Shown here piece by piece: positions 1 through 11,939 of a stretch of 64,000 nucleotides of DNA; within the stretch, counting starts at the first letter, position 1; each line of letters opens with the position of its first letter. Origin of the DNA: Neurospora tetrasperma FGSC 2508. Taxonomy: Eukaryota; Ascomycota; Sordariomycetes; Sordariales; Sordariaceae. The translations under genes and the position numbers were made by a program. Under the pieces are notes generated by a model. The model did no database searches. It was not told the DNA's origin and saw only the letters and a program-made list of their open reading frames with translations. Where the stretch lies: contig NW_009799179.1 in the NCBI RefSeq assembly GCF_000213175.1, forward strand, positions 7,735,981-7,799,980, read 5' to 3'.

Positions 1-99
1 NNNNNNNNNNNNNNNNNNNNNNNNNNNNNNNNNNNNNNNNNNNNNNNNNNNNNNNNNNNNNNNNNNNNNNNNNNNNNNNNNNNNNNNNNNNNNNNNNNN
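1..99. other. Assembly gap (N run)
   Basis: All 99 bases are N. Nothing can be said about the sequence, and whatever lies immediately left of position 100 is unknown. Confidence 0.99.
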
Positions 100-2053
100 A
101 CCACTAAACCACTGGCGCTTTTTGTGGTTATTGCCAAGAATTGCTGGCGTATGTCCTTATGAAACCTTGTTTCGCTCAATGTTGAAGAGGAGAAACACGG
201 TAGGATACATGTAGTCAGCAGCACAACAGCGAAGAGCCAACTTGATCGTCGCAATTTTGTGACGTAGTTTGTTTCTTGAAGAATACACTACCGACTACCC
301 GGAACACCATCCGAACTCTCGTCTGCAACGCGCTGCACAGACAAAATGCCGATCAGGTACCACGCAGTTTGTTCATCCCATCGATTTCTTTCATGCGGAA
401 CTTGTTCATCTGACAAAGCATCCACGTGCGCTCCCGAATTGTCTATGCCTCAGATGCAAAGCGACTGTAACAGCAAAAGAAGTCATGGTTCAGTTTCCCC
501 AAGATTTTGTAAATCTCGACGCGCACCTTGAAGTCGGAAGGTTGAGGTCTATAATAGAACACAATTTCGGGACTGCATCAACGAGCAGGAAAAAAGACAT
601 GACCCCCCCTGTTATGTAAGTACCTGGCACGAACCACCGCCCAAGGCCAAAAATCCGGGGTTATGTACCTAAGGTTCGGTACTTGGGTAGGTACCTACCC
701 CGCCTATTAACCTTTGCCCATAACACCCACCAACTAAGTGTACCTACCTACCTTGCTATACCAATAACCCAAAAAAAAGCTGCGTGGCACCTTCAAATAT
801 GCTGATCGCCATGTATGTTACGACCGAAAAAGGTGCCAGCTTGTCTGTCGGGTATGAGCGTGCTTGGGAGCTTGGAGCTTCGTTGGATCTTAGTTAGTGG
901 TGATGGTCCCTTCCCGCATGCCCCTGCAGCATGCAACTTCCCCAACCCCGACCAACCCCAACCTCATGCGGCGCGTTCATTTGAGCAAGTTTACATGTTC
1001 CAACTAACACCGACCAACCACCAATCCTTCCTTCAACCCCGCGAAAACCTGAGTAGGTACTTGGCAATGAAGCCACGACGTTACCTTCTGGTCCTTTTCG
1101 TTGTGAGGTTCTGCTTGGCCCAGCTTTCATGTTTCTTCGCTACCCTCGATCGAACTGGATACATATCTACGGCTCTAATGTTATTGCCCGAATCGTTCAT
1201 AGAAAAGAGCACTTCACCAATGCAAAGCGGCATTTCTCAATCCGATTCTGGTGTCCAGACCGTGACATCGAAAGGAAACCGAAGACGACCTCAACCTCGA
1301 CTAGACGGGAGCAAGGGCTGGCTACCTACCTAGGTGGAAGGAGGACACCAGATGGGACGGGGGAGGGAACGCCTTTTTGAATTATGTACAACTTGCTCAC
1401 TTAGTGTCCCGTTTTGGTGAGGTTATTGGATTGCCAAGAAAGAAAAAAAGAGACCTGGAAGCTGCCATGCTCCCGCTTGAAATAAAAGCTGGATATGGAA
1501 GCTGCTGCGAAGTTGCGACCATGGATTATTTCACTTCCCCTCCTCTTCCTTGTCATTCACAGCTGAGAAGGTAAAAGGTAAAGTAGGTAGGTAATGGAAG
1601 GTACGTCCCGGAAATGGTACCTGGATACATAGAAGCTACGTATCAAGGCTGCACTGAGCTTGAGCAAGATAGTGGGGCCTGCCGCCGCCACGCATCCTAG
1701 GTATGTATTCCACGTTGGTGGCACCAACAACTTGCTCAATTTGTTGTTCATCGGTTCGGTGAATGGGATTCATCAGTCAATTCTCGAATCTGCGGAATTA
1801 AAGAGCTGTGTTCTTTCCCCTTGGCAAACAAGTACAAGGTCTTCCCCCCCTTCCTCGACTCGCCCGTGCTTTTCAACCGTCCACCGGACTGAGGATACAT
1901 CAACCGCCGATAAATAAAAACCAAACAAACCATTTAATAATGTTTGGTTACGCACGTACTTCCCGAAAAGCTCCGCGACTTTGTAATAATTCGGATCCCT
2001 AAGCGACACGCGCCGACAACAACCATCCACGCAGTCAGCGAACATCAACGAAA
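100..2053. other. Intergenic region, no supported gene
   Basis: Single-copy-looking DNA of ordinary base composition. Open frames here are short, overlap on both strands and show no recognisable domain, so none is called. Runs of TACC/GGTA (near 690-760, 1320-1335 and 1580-1600) give a low-complexity texture. The last 100 bases are the likely promoter and leader of the gene starting at 2054; a TATA box could not be placed with confidence. Confidence 0.6.
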
Positions 2054-2891
2054 ATGGTTTCAGCAACTCTCCTCCTCACAGCGGCCATCGCGCCTCTCGC
2101 TTCCGCACACTTCAACCTCGAATACCCCGTCTGGCGCGCCAACACCCTGGAGTCCGGCAGCAACTACTCCCAATGGAACTACCCTTGTAAGCTTAATCCA
2201 TCCCTCTCCCCTCAGTTCCCTCCTCTACTTCCCACCTCCAAATGGAAAACTAACACACCTTCCCCATCCACAGGCGCCGGCGTCCCCCCCGCCACCTCCA
2301 CCTCCGGTAACCGTACCGATTGGCCCCTTAAAGGCGGCAGCGTCAAGCTCGATCTGCACCACCCGTGGGAGTACCTGTTCGTCAACCTCGGTCTGGGCGC
2401 CAACGTGACCAACTTCAACTACACCCTCACCGGCCCCACGTTCTGGAACGTAACGGGAGCGGGTACACTCTGCGTTGACTTGCCGCTTCCCGAGGGCTTG
2501 ACCATGTCCGATGGCCAGGAGGGAAGTATACAAGTCGTTACGGTTTCGGCGAGTGGCAGTGCTTTGTATAACGTGGGTTTTTCCTTTCATTCGGCTGTTG
2601 AAATGGGGAGAGAAGATGATGAGTGGGGAAAAAAGATATGCTAATCAGGAGTGACAACAGTGCGCCGATATTACGTTCCGCGCCAACGCCACGGCGCTAT
2701 CGAAGGATGAGTGCAAGACTGATGATAAGGTGTCGTTTGTTCAGGTCAAGGAGCCGAGCGGCAATAGCACCGGAGGCGGCGAGAGCGCAGACGGCAAGAA
2801 GAGTGGTGCTTCGCTCGTTGGGTTGGACAAGGTCGCTCTTACAGCCATTGTGGGTATGGCGTTGAGCTTTGTGACTGGTATGGTGCTATAA
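2054..2891 (+). CDS. GPI-anchored copper-binding protein, X325/BIM1-like
   Basis: Spliced model of 220 aa from three exons, 2054-2186, 2274-2572 and 2661-2891. The introns have GT..AG ends and CTAAC/CTAAT branch sites (near 2250 and 2640). Residues 1-18 form a signal peptide ending A-S-A. Cleavage would expose His19 as the mature N-terminus (HFNLEYP), the histidine-brace arrangement of LPMO-like X325 copper proteins. His73/His74 (LHHPW) is the likely second copper ligand. Cys45, the Cys of TLCVDLP, Cys145 and Cys162 could pair in disulfides, and several N-x-S/T sites fit a secreted glycoprotein. After a Ser/Gly/Lys linker, a hydrophobic C-terminus looks like a GPI-anchor signal. In this family, members such as cryptococcal Bim1 work in copper uptake at the cell surface and others have wall roles; the role here is inferred. 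Splicing restores the family's Tyr-Pro-Cys-Ala/Gly-Gly-Val stretch across intron 1. Confidence 0.87.
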
Positions 2892-3162
2892 AAGGGGAAC
2901 GAGGTTCGGGTTTTTGTTGATGATGCCACGGAAATTGCGAGCTTGTGATGATGTAATTGATATCATCACCAAGTTTGAAGATACAAGATTCAATACTACC
3001 GGGTGTGAGCAGCGCTACCATGAGTTTATGACCCGAGAAGGAGCGTTATTGACTTACTGTGTGAGATGATAAAAATCCTCCTTGTTTTCAACCAAAATGG
3101 TGCGTAGATACAGGTGTCTATGGCCAGTGTAGATATCGCGATATATCATGTACTATACTCTC

Positions 3163-4971
3163 TCATTTCTCTGGGATTTGGTCGTGAACTCGAGCCACGA
3201 TCTCCCTCATCGTGATTCTCTGGTTTGGATTTGGTGATAGCATATCGTACACTAGCCTCTCTTGATCATCTCGCGTATCGAGCTGTGCACGAGCCATGTT
3301 GACTTCACCCAGCCATTGCTGCATGTGTTTGACCGCGCTCGGCTGAGGGTTCCGATCGCGTGGGTTTGGGTGAACTTTGGCAATAAGCCAGTGAAGATGT
3401 TGGGGATGCGCTCTGTTGCCACGAGCGTCCGGGAAAGCGATCTTCCCCATGACGTACAGCATGGTCACTCCCAGGGCCCAAACATCGCTGGGGGCTCCAC
3501 GTTGTTTTAGGGCAATGAATTCTGGTGGGATGTACCATGGTGTACCGCCGATTGAAGGGGGGTCCCTGGCATGGGTCGATAGACCTAGATCGCACAGGAC
3601 GGCCCCACGCTCTCTGCTGTAGAGAATGTTGGCGGGTTTGATGTCATTGTGGACTAGACCGCGACCATGGATGTACTGTAGGGCACTGGCAATGTCCCGA
3701 ACGATGCGCTTTGCGTCTGATCGGTCACCGGCAAACCGGTCGTTCATCCGTCGCCACATTCCCTTGGATCCTAGATCTCGAGCATCAACGTGCTCCATGT
3801 ACAGAGATAGGAAGCGAGCGTCGCCGCCGTATAGACGTACGATGCTCTTGTGCTGGAGCCTCTCCTGATATTGAAGCTCTCGAAGCCAGACATCGGCTTG
3901 ATGGATCACGTTCCTGGATTCCATAGCGGTGTTGTTGACGGTGGCGGGAGTTCGGGTCTTAAGCACCTTTACCACAATAACTCCATCTGGCACATTTGAG
4001 TGGTCAGCGGTGAAAACGCTCGATAAGCTTGACGAGGCAATGTCCGACTTCTTTGTGAGTGTGTACTCGTCAAGCTCGCCACCAGTAACTTGGACCGTCT
4101 CGTCAGGTTGAATTTGAAGGAGGTTTCCGTCGGATGCAATAAGCTCTCTTCTGCCGTTCGCGGAGACGAGTTCTTTTTTCTCCCCAGTCAGGCCTGGAAG
4201 AACGAGCGGCTTCGTTTTTGCTGGCAAGAACATGATGACGCCATCTTCCTTAATGTCGGTGTCTTCTTTCTTGATTTCGATGTCCTCGGATCCTCGAGGC
4301 TTCTTGTTGCTCGAATTTTCATCTTCTTCATCACCCACATAGGAGCGCTTTCTCACGAGCTGGCATGAAGTTGATGAATCGATAGATGGAATCCGGAAAA
4401 GCGTTGGCTTTTTCTCAAGGATACGAAAGTCAAGCACATCGGAATTGTAGAACCTGATCCGCCAGGTGCCTGGAAAGACGTCTTTATTGAAGCCTGGATT
4501 GACCTCGTATTCCTCGTTATCCCCTGGAACGGCAGTGGAGGCACGGGATAGGATGAATGGAGCATTGGAACGATTGACAAGGATGAGCTTATCGCTGGCC
4601 GGATCATAATAGAGCTCGCACCACAGCATGCCGGGGATTCGGACAGAGAACTTGATATCCCGGGATGTTTGCGTGACGGCAAGCACCTTGTGTTGTGCCT
4701 GATCCTTTCCTGCAACCTCGGCGCGCAGAGCTAGCCACCTGCAATTCTCCAAGCTACCTGGACTGACCGGTCGCCCTCGGGGCGGCCTGAAAAGAATTCG
4801 AATGTCCTCATCCGGTGGAATAACTAGGCTATCGAGCGAGACGGTGCTGTTAAGGGCAAGTTGAAGTTCTTCCCTCTCGCGGCGGTCATCTCGAAACCGC
4901 GCCAGGATCTCGGACTGGGAGAAGGCCTCCGTCTTCTCCGAGAATTCGGAGGTTTCCTTGGAGTCAACCAT
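3163..4971 (-). CDS. FHA-like domain plus Ser/Thr protein kinase
   Basis: Single-exon gene of 602 aa. The open frame extends upstream to a TTG, but the first ATG is at 4971, in good context, and is taken as the start. Residues about 53-188 form a beta-rich FHA-like region (DIRILFRPPRG to VLDFRILEKK). A charged linker follows with possible nuclear signals (RKR, KKPR). The kinase domain runs from about 300 to the end. It shows Lys335 (VVKVLK), a helix-C Glu365, HND at 441-443 followed by IKPANIL, DLG at 461-463 (a DFG variant) and the activation-segment end GTPWYIPPE finishing at 484. The Arg of the usual HRD is Asn, so this is a non-RD kinase, but Lys, Asp and the metal-binding Asp are present and activity is plausible. 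FHA-linked kinases often act in checkpoint or stress signalling; no specific orthologue is claimed. Confidence 0.85.
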   Translation of the reverse strand: MVDSKETSEFSEKTEAFSQSEILARFRDDRREREELQLALNSTVSLDSLVIPPDEDIRILFRPPRGRPVSPGSLENCRWLALRAEVAGKDQAQHKVLAVTQTSRDIKFSVRIPGMLWCELYYDPASDKLILVNRSNAPFILSRASTAVPGDNEEYEVNPGFNKDVFPGTWRIRFYNSDVLDFRILEKKPTLFRIPSIDSSTSCQLVRKRSYVGDEEDENSSNKKPRGSEDIEIKKEDTDIKEDGVIMFLPAKTKPLVLPGLTGEKKELVSANGRRELIASDGNLLQIQPDETVQVTGGELDEYTLTKKSDIASSSLSSVFTADHSNVPDGVIVVKVLKTRTPATVNNTAMESRNVIHQADVWLRELQYQERLQHKSIVRLYGGDARFLSLYMEHVDARDLGSKGMWRRMNDRFAGDRSDAKRIVRDIASALQYIHGRGLVHNDIKPANILYSRERGAVLCDLGLSTHARDPPSIGGTPWYIPPEFIALKQRGAPSDVWALGVTMLYVMGKIAFPDARGNRAHPQHLHWLIAKVHPNPRDRNPQPSAVKHMQQWLGEVNMARAQLDTRDDQERLVYDMLSPNPNQRITMREIVARVHDQIPEK

Positions 4972-7811
4972 GCCGCGGGCCGGTGCACGGATCGAGGGAC
5001 AAGGTATTGCAATGTTTGTGCTGGTTGAACGATGGTTCAAGCGTTCTATCAAACCAACTGGTAGGCGGCTATGGAAATCGGGTTTGTGGTAAAGTGGTAT
5101 AGAAGAGCGTAGATAGAGCGAATGGCAGCTGTAGTATAGCCAAGGTGATTCGGCAGACTACCGCTGAAAAGAAGAACTGAAGCGCGTTGGTCAGACTAAA
5201 TGCGAACCAAGCAAGAGCCCTGCTGCAACAAATCCAGCGGGCTGCAAAGGACAAAAACAAGTTATTGTCGTGTTCAAGGAGCCATAATTGCTATTGTTGC
5301 AGAATGACCATCAATAGGTTGTCAGATGAACGGACGAGACGAGGGCAGGTGGAAGAGCAAGCCTCCTGATGGGATACCTTAGTCTCAGCCTCGCCGAACA
5401 AGATGGAAGAACAAGAGCTCCGGGCCGTTTTCTTTGCAATGTCAGACAAGATGTGTGCGCCAGGGGTCAGAGAAGCTCAGAACAGGGCGAGAGAGAAGAG
5501 GGGAAAGTGTGAGAGAGGGGGGGAGAGAGTCATCAATCGAAACGCGACGAAGAAGAGATGACCCGACCTGACCAGTCCAACCAGATAGTAAAAGTGAGTT
5601 GAGGCTGGTGCCTAGCTAGCACAACTTCCCGAAGAGGGCGGTGCTGCCATGTTAGTGCAGTGCCTCACAGCCCGTGCCCCCCGCCTGTCACATCGTCTAT
5701 CTCGACTTTGAGACGGACGACCAGATGATTCAAGGACTGCAAAAATGCAGAGCCATGAGCCGGAAAACCTCCAACACAAGAAAAGAAGATGGCCAGGAAA
5801 GCAGGATATAGTATTTGTAAGGGACGACAGCCGACTAGACGACGACCATCCCACGCTGGTGTTGGGCCTCATGAGGCTTCATTGGCGCCATGTTCCCTGC
5901 CCCCGATGGCCAAGAACAGCGTTGACAATCGAGTCTGACTGGTTCATCCGTGGTCCACCTGAAACTGGAAAGCGCGTCGGGTTCTCGAGGCAGCACCACA
6001 TGAGGGGCCGTCAGCTGCCAAGGCGACCACTTGCTATCGTCAGTTGATGCCATCTGGTTTATCGCCGATGGGCCCTCGGTCGCTTCCCTGTGTCACGTTC
6101 CTCCTCCCACTAACTCACCGCGGTGAAGATTCTGGCACCGAGTCGAGTCTCTCATCATCAGCAACAAGCACACGCGGGTCACAACACATGTGCTCATGTT
6201 GTAGTGTCGATTCGGACATCCGGCTTCCGTCATACAAACGGAGTTGAACCATAAAAGGGAAGAGGTTTCCCACTGATGACGAGCCTGGTGGTGAGCCTTT
6301 GGAAGTGAGTGGGAGTCGGAGGTTGTCGATCAGACTCGCATCTTGACACTCGCTCGGTCTCCAAGTTGCACTCATTTCTGATGTCAGCGCCCTCGATCCT
6401 TCGGTTTGTATTGCCACACCTCAAAGCCCTCGTTTGCCGAGAGACTGGAGTGAACCCAACCGGCACATTTCATTGCTGCCTTCCCTGATTTCATTCCCTC
6501 GAATTGGAACTGAATGAACCTCAACACAACTGAAGGATGGCTCAGGTTTGCGGCTGGGTGCGCCTTCTTCTGTTGGCGCTGGGCTGCCTGATGGGGTGAG
6601 GAAGGAAGGGAAGAGGGTGGGGGGTTTCGAAAAGGTCGCGTTGTTGCAGTTGCTGTTCCAGGCAAGAGCGGCTGGACGGCGTTTGCAATTTATCGATGCT
6701 GTTTTCACCCGTGAATGGCCGCCATTGTCATGATTTTGTCATGACTCGTTTGAGCTAGCATCGTCAAAGTCTTGATTTCACAACCGAAAGATGTCGCCCG
6801 TCAACAAAGTCTCGATGATTCATCATGATCTGAAAGAAAACCTCAATCGCCGTACCGGACGGAGGGCAGCGCAAGTCACGATGACGGAAAGACGGACGAC
6901 GGTAGGCACACACACTGATGACCTGCAAGGAATGGGAGGGTGCCAGGTCGAAAGTGCAATGATTTGACCGCAATCGGGCATTCCAGAGACAACAGCGCGC
7001 GAAGTGAGGGATGACGAAAAATGTGCTTCATGCAAGTCTTGTAGAAGCTAGACCGGAAGAGGATTATTGTGTAGCAATCAGTGTGAGTGGTTGTCGCTTC
7101 GATTGGCTGGGTGTTATTTGAGTGTAACCCTCCGGCCGCAGGCGCAGCTCCTCGTGTCCCGCTTTCCGTTCCCTTTCCTGCCGAGCCCACCTCAGCGACC
7201 CTCTCATTGGGCAACATCTCTGCCAAGCACCCAGACCATCTGGCGTTGGGGGCCGTCTGGCGAGACAGTCTGTGGCGTCGCAGCACTCTGATGGTCTTTC
7301 CAACACCCAGCGCATCCCCCCCGTTCGCTTCGTCCTCCTTCCGCTTAACGCCTTCATCTCCCCATCACCGCCGTCGTTACCTCACCTTCAAACCTCAAGC
7401 TCACCTGCAATTGAGCACGATTGAGACTCCCGTCGGCATCGGACCCCTACCTTTCCACCAAAACACCAAAAATAAAATCAATAGATACTTATCCCTTCAC
7501 CATGTGTGATTTTGTCGGTTACTAAATGGCTTTCTGCACCAGTGCAAGGCCCACGAGTCTTGATTTTGAACATCCCATCACCTTGAGGTGAACCACCACT
7601 CACCCGGTTTTCGACTTTGGCTTCATCTCTGTCCCCCACCCAACTACGAAACGACGCAAAACCTTCCAGCTCTACTACCTACCTACGACCTATCTAATTA
7701 CAGCAATACAATACCCACTGAATCTTCTCTTCTTGTTCGCATTTGGACCCCTACTCAACCTCGACCGACACACCGAACCCACCCCCTTCATCATACCGCA
7801 TTTCTCCCCAG
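4972..7811. other. Long intergenic region with two divergent promoters
   Basis: About 2.8 kb between the starts of the kinase gene (-) and the next gene (+). It should hold both promoters and 5' leaders. A purine-rich GA/GGGG tract lies at about 5484-5530. Open frames are short, mutually overlapping and without recognisable domains; none is supported as a gene. Confidence 0.55.
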
Positions 7812-9002
7812 ATGGACGATCCGACCGGACCAGGATGGACATGGCCTTACTGGAAGTTTGGCTTACAGCGAGAGGACCTCGAAACCAAGCTCCACGATCA
7901 GTACAACACCTTTAGCCTCGCCATTCTCGACCCCGAGGCCTTTCACCATGACGTCTACGAACTAGCACACAGGGCCACCACCGCCGATGAGTTACATCAG
8001 CTCCTTGCCGAGCGGAAGCAACTCCGCGTTCGCGAACTGAACGAGTCTCTTGAATCTGCAGCATTCGAGATCATTGGAAACCCTTCCCTGATTGGGACCG
8101 ATCAGTGGCAGCACGCTGTCCAGCTCTTCCGAACAAGGTCGCTTGATTCGCTTGTTCGATACTTTGCATCATACCTTCCCGAGCAACATCCCTGGCACAA
8201 ATCCGCCGATTCTGGCTCTGTCACCTCCAGCAGTGCTGATTCGTGCCCCTCTCTTTTCGACGATGACTACTACTGCGATCCGATCATGATGACAGAGGAG
8301 CCGCTCGAAATTGCAGATGAGGAGTCCATTGTTAAGGACCACCTGCCGCCGTCTCCGCGCTCCATGACCATGTGCTCGAACTCGTCTGTGGATTCCCATG
8401 CGGATGGCTCTCAACCGGACTTCGCCCTTACCCCAGCCCGTACCCTCTCCTACTCCGAATACGAATCCGACCATTTGGAATCGTCAGCCTCAACACTCTA
8501 TGACGTGTCGGAGGTTACCACACCTGCTCCTGAGCAGGAGGAGGAGGAGGATGCCATTCCCGAAGTGGCATCAGGAAAGGAATCTTCGGATCATTCCAAG
8601 GACCTCTCGATTACCTCCGAAGCAGAAACACCAACCCCGAAACCCGAGCATCATGCCGCAGCTTTCTTCGAGCAGACGAAGCCATCGCTGCCCTGTCGAC
8701 GACACCGGAGTCTTTCACCATCATCTGCGCGTCCTCTCTCTGGTCAAGAAACCCGGAGTAGCATGCAGCAACCTGACCCCAGGAAGCCAGAGCTGCCGAC
8801 TCACCGTACCCAGGTGGTTGACGACGCAGCTCGCCGTTGGAAGGAAACAGGATACATGAATAGGCTTAAGCAGAGGATGTTGAACCCCTTGCAAAGAGGA
8901 AGGAGTCAGGGGAGGAAGACACAGACAAGTAGTTCTAGTCGCGTCCACAAACCGTCATCGAATAGGACGAGGCTCAGGGGACGCAAGAGAATTGATAGTT
9001 AG
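7812..9002 (+). CDS. Uncharacterised Ser-rich protein with basic C-terminus
   Basis: Single-exon gene of 396 aa. The open frame begins at a TTG at 7743, but the first ATG is at 7812 (MDDPTGPGWTW), taken as the start. Residues about 12-125 are the structured part, with Trp/Tyr-rich PYWKFG followed by predicted helices (HRATTADELHQLLAERKQL, LRVRELNESLESAA). The middle is acidic and Ser/Thr/Pro-rich, with a Glu run at about 242-247. The last 55 residues are strongly basic (RRWKETG, RGRSQGRK, RLRGRKR) and look like a nuclear or nucleic-acid-binding tail. No signal peptide or membrane segment is visible. I do not recognise the family; it is probably a lineage-restricted Sordariales protein. Codon use is GC-rich and fits a real gene. 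Confidence 0.7.
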   Translation: MDDPTGPGWTWPYWKFGLQREDLETKLHDQYNTFSLAILDPEAFHHDVYELAHRATTADELHQLLAERKQLRVRELNESLESAAFEIIGNPSLIGTDQWQHAVQLFRTRSLDSLVRYFASYLPEQHPWHKSADSGSVTSSSADSCPSLFDDDYYCDPIMMTEEPLEIADEESIVKDHLPPSPRSMTMCSNSSVDSHADGSQPDFALTPARTLSYSEYESDHLESSASTLYDVSEVTTPAPEQEEEEDAIPEVASGKESSDHSKDLSITSEAETPTPKPEHHAAAFFEQTKPSLPCRRHRSLSPSSARPLSGQETRSSMQQPDPRKPELPTHRTQVVDDAARRWKETGYMNRLKQRMLNPLQRGRSQGRKTQTSSSSRVHKPSSNRTRLRGRKRIDS

Positions 9003-9737
9003 CACATGGCAGGGAGTTTTGGCGTTTTGGAGCCTGAGGGCATGGTGGATGGGCCTACTACCGATACCCCTGTACATATGTCCCGTGACTGTACATATCT
9101 GCTCTTCGTTTTTTCATGGTAAATCCCTTTTATTTCAGTACAAGCGCGGCGTCGGTCCTTGGTGGCCGGCGCTGGTAGTTTTTTTCATGCCCCTTGATTT
9201 GGTGTTATGTTTGCATGAGTAAACGACTAACGCTTAGCAGTGATGAATCGCATCCGACCGTTCCCATCTGGCGGCTTGCGGTCGGATAAAAACCCTCTCA
9301 GCTAAGTATCCCATCGTTCGCCTTGAGTTGAAAGCTGCTCACGATGTTCTAGGTTCAGATGTAACACAGCCTGGGTAAGAACTAAACCACTGGTAAGTTG
9401 ATATGTCCCGTTTTTTCTGTTGTTTACCTTCAAGCGATCATTTCGAACTTTTGTGTCTTCGCTTCCTAGGTAGCTAGCAAACATGCCCATGATAGTTAAT
9501 GATGATGAATATTTCTACCCTTACCGCCTGACGCATGCTGTCGTTCCACCGTGAATATCAACCCGTCATTGGCAAGCGCTTGTGACTCGACCGACCGGAA
9601 AAGAGAGCTCAAATGTCATGCCTACTACGGGAAATATCATTCATTTCTTCCCACAACACCGTTCTCTATAGTATCTCATCCAAAAGCAGCATGCAGCGTT
9701 TTCGATTGATTAGCAACGCGGAGAGACCCAAGTGAAA
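9003..9737. other. Intergenic region, nothing recognised
   Basis: Downstream region of the preceding gene. No domain-bearing frame, RNA gene or repeat was seen. Confidence 0.5.
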
Positions 9738-10280
9738 ATGCTAGAAACCAGCCTGAGTAACTCTCAAAGTCCCATCTCCAATCCTGCAGTGCGGATGCCG
9801 AGCAATGTGCGGGAGGGGAGGGGTATGTTGCTTTGGCGGAGTGTTCTTTTGCAACAAGAAGTAAAGGAAAAGGGGCGGTGGTACACTAGTAGACACGGTG
9901 GGAAAGGGAGGTGTTCATCATCTCTTCAGTAGGAACTAGGAAGGGAGGAGACGGTGGATGGGGTGGGGTGGTGAGAGCTTTGTGCGAAGAATATGGCGTG
10001 GCCTACCGTGGGCGGATCAAGGATGTGAAGCCGGAGGACTTGAAAGAGAGGGAGAACGCATGGCCGTTAGATCTGGTGGTTGTTTTCTCGCAGTGGATTA
10101 GTGATGAGAAGTTGAGGAGGGAGTCGGGGTGGAGGGATCGGGAAACCGTTGTTTAGAGAGGCGGTTGGAGTGTAGAGGAGGGTATGAGGCTGCGAAGGAG
10201 GGAGGGAAGGGGCGGGAGAGTGTGAAGAAGACAGAGGAGACGGGTAGAGCCTTGGACAGTCGTTGGGAACTTAAAGAAAA
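9738..10280 (+). pseudogene. Possible gene fragment with a frame break
   Basis: From about 9940 to 10156 one plus-strand frame reads as convincing protein (GVVRALCEEYGVAYRGRI, then DVKPEDLKERENAWPLDLVV and FSQWISDEKLRRESGWRD) and stops at 10154-10156. A second frame beginning just before that stop continues in the same style (GGYEAAKEGGKGRES, ALDSRWELKEKG) to a TAA near 10280. Either a frameshift has broken a gene's 3' end or an intron was missed; no good splice pair is visible at the join. Upstream, an ATG at 9738 opens a 64-codon frame that is not clearly connected. The family is not recognised. The consistent residue composition across both frames is the main evidence. Confidence 0.35.
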
Positions 10281-11937
10281 GGGGTAAAAAAAAGTGCAGG
10301 AGGACAATGAGTCGAACGCGCAGCCTTGCGAGATACAACCCTCCTCTACCATCACCGTCCGATAAAGGTACAAAAAGATACATAAAAAATACCAACAACC
10401 GCTCAACCGATCAGCGCACACCGGTTAACCATCGAAACACCCTAACCATTTTTGTTTTTTTTTGTTGGGGGTGACTTTGCACTTGTGATTACCTTCTTCT
10501 GTCGCTGCTCACACCTGCAGATCCTTAATTGTGGACAGGGCTTACGATGTGGAACACGCTATCGGTTACTTGAATGTACATCATCGTTTCCCAACCGGAC
10601 AGGAAGTTTGGGGGTTTGAGGTGTTAGGACGGTAGACCATTGCGCCATTCGGCCAAGCGGTTGTTGGTGATTACAGGTACCGAAGAGAGCAATTATAGAG
10701 CCATTAGGTGCCTGGTATGGGAAGGAGTGGTTGGTGGGTGCGGGCAGACGGCTGGACGGGATGGGAAGAGATGAGATGGGATGAAAGGTTGGTGTTGATG
10801 GGTGCAGGCCTGGCAGGCAGGTATGTAGGCAACAGGCCGAGGGGGACAGTTTGACCAGAACATCCATGAACCCCTGTAGGGATTGAACGCTCGGAGTTAT
10901 CGACGAAAATGTGCTGGAAAGTATGTCCCATAACGGGGATAAGAACACTTTCTGCCCTACGCACGGAGAACCAGGCCCCAGATGTGCGAATCGGCAAGCT
11001 GGCCGGATCGTCACTCTGCCGCGTGATCGAGCCCTATACACTAACTAGGCCATAGAATCAAAGATCTCTCCATGGCAGCTAGGCGCTAGAGCTCAACTTC
11101 ATTTTCCTTTTCAGGGTCCGGTTTGCGGTGAACCTTGTACTTGTAGTGTACTCATCCTGGCGCTCAGATGAGCCAGGGTTTTATGAGAATCGGCGTCTGG
11201 TCGACGGGAGACACCTCAACTTCTTTGAGCGATCCACGCCATCTAACTCGACCCTTCAATTTTAATGCAAAAAGGCCTCAAAACCGCGATGAAAGATTCA
11301 TGGATCAGCTGGTATGTAGTCATGTCTGGAAGTCGACGGGAAGTCATCCCGCTACTACACTATGTATCTGCAACGGGGTCCGTGGGTCCCGGTCCCCGGA
11401 ATGTCTGTGGGGCCGAGCACTTATCTCTGGAGAGTAGGCCAGAACCCCAAGCTTGGCATCGTTCCGGGGAAGCGGTCCAACCCTATCCCGTCACTTATGT
11501 ATATATATAGTACACTATTGAATTCAGTTCTTTTGAGAGTAATGGTCGCCTCTAGACATCGATACATCCATATTAGGTACAGGAACGAGACTTGACTCCT
11601 TGGGTCAGTGGGCATTATATCCATGCCAATTCACACGGCTTCCTTTCTGGGTACCAGAGCACTTGGGTCAACTCAATCTTTTTAGGCGGACCAAGCTCGT
11701 CCCTGACAACTGAAGATTGATGAGACCTACGGCAGTTGGCCCCTGATTACCCGCCAAGAACGCGGCCAAAGGTCTCAGTAATACACTATGTACAATCTTG
11801 TTAGGAACGGGACCGATTGAAGAAGTGCTCGCGGGTCTCCACCGACGGCTCCCGAAAACGTGGGTTTCCACAGTAATTTCTTGCGTCATGGAGCTGCTTA
11901 CTAAAACAATTTGGTGACCGCCCGAGACGGTCGCATT
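10281..11937. other. Intergenic flank of transposon copy A
   Basis: Ordinary-composition DNA up to the transposon's left target duplication. There is an A-rich run near 10,284 and a short TATATATATA stretch near 11,500. No gene, tRNA or 5S rRNA was recognised. Base composition changes abruptly about 70 bp after the transposon begins. Confidence 0.5.
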
Positions 11938-11939
11938 CG

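Noticed and set aside
815-1333. 172-codon plus-strand frame from an ATG
   Set aside because: Low-complexity, no domain, and a strongly overlapping frame on the other strand; no sign of coding constraint.
5745-6665. Several overlapping frames of 90-100 codons on both strands
   Set aside because: Mutually overlapping, no domains; consistent with promoter and leader DNA between divergent genes.
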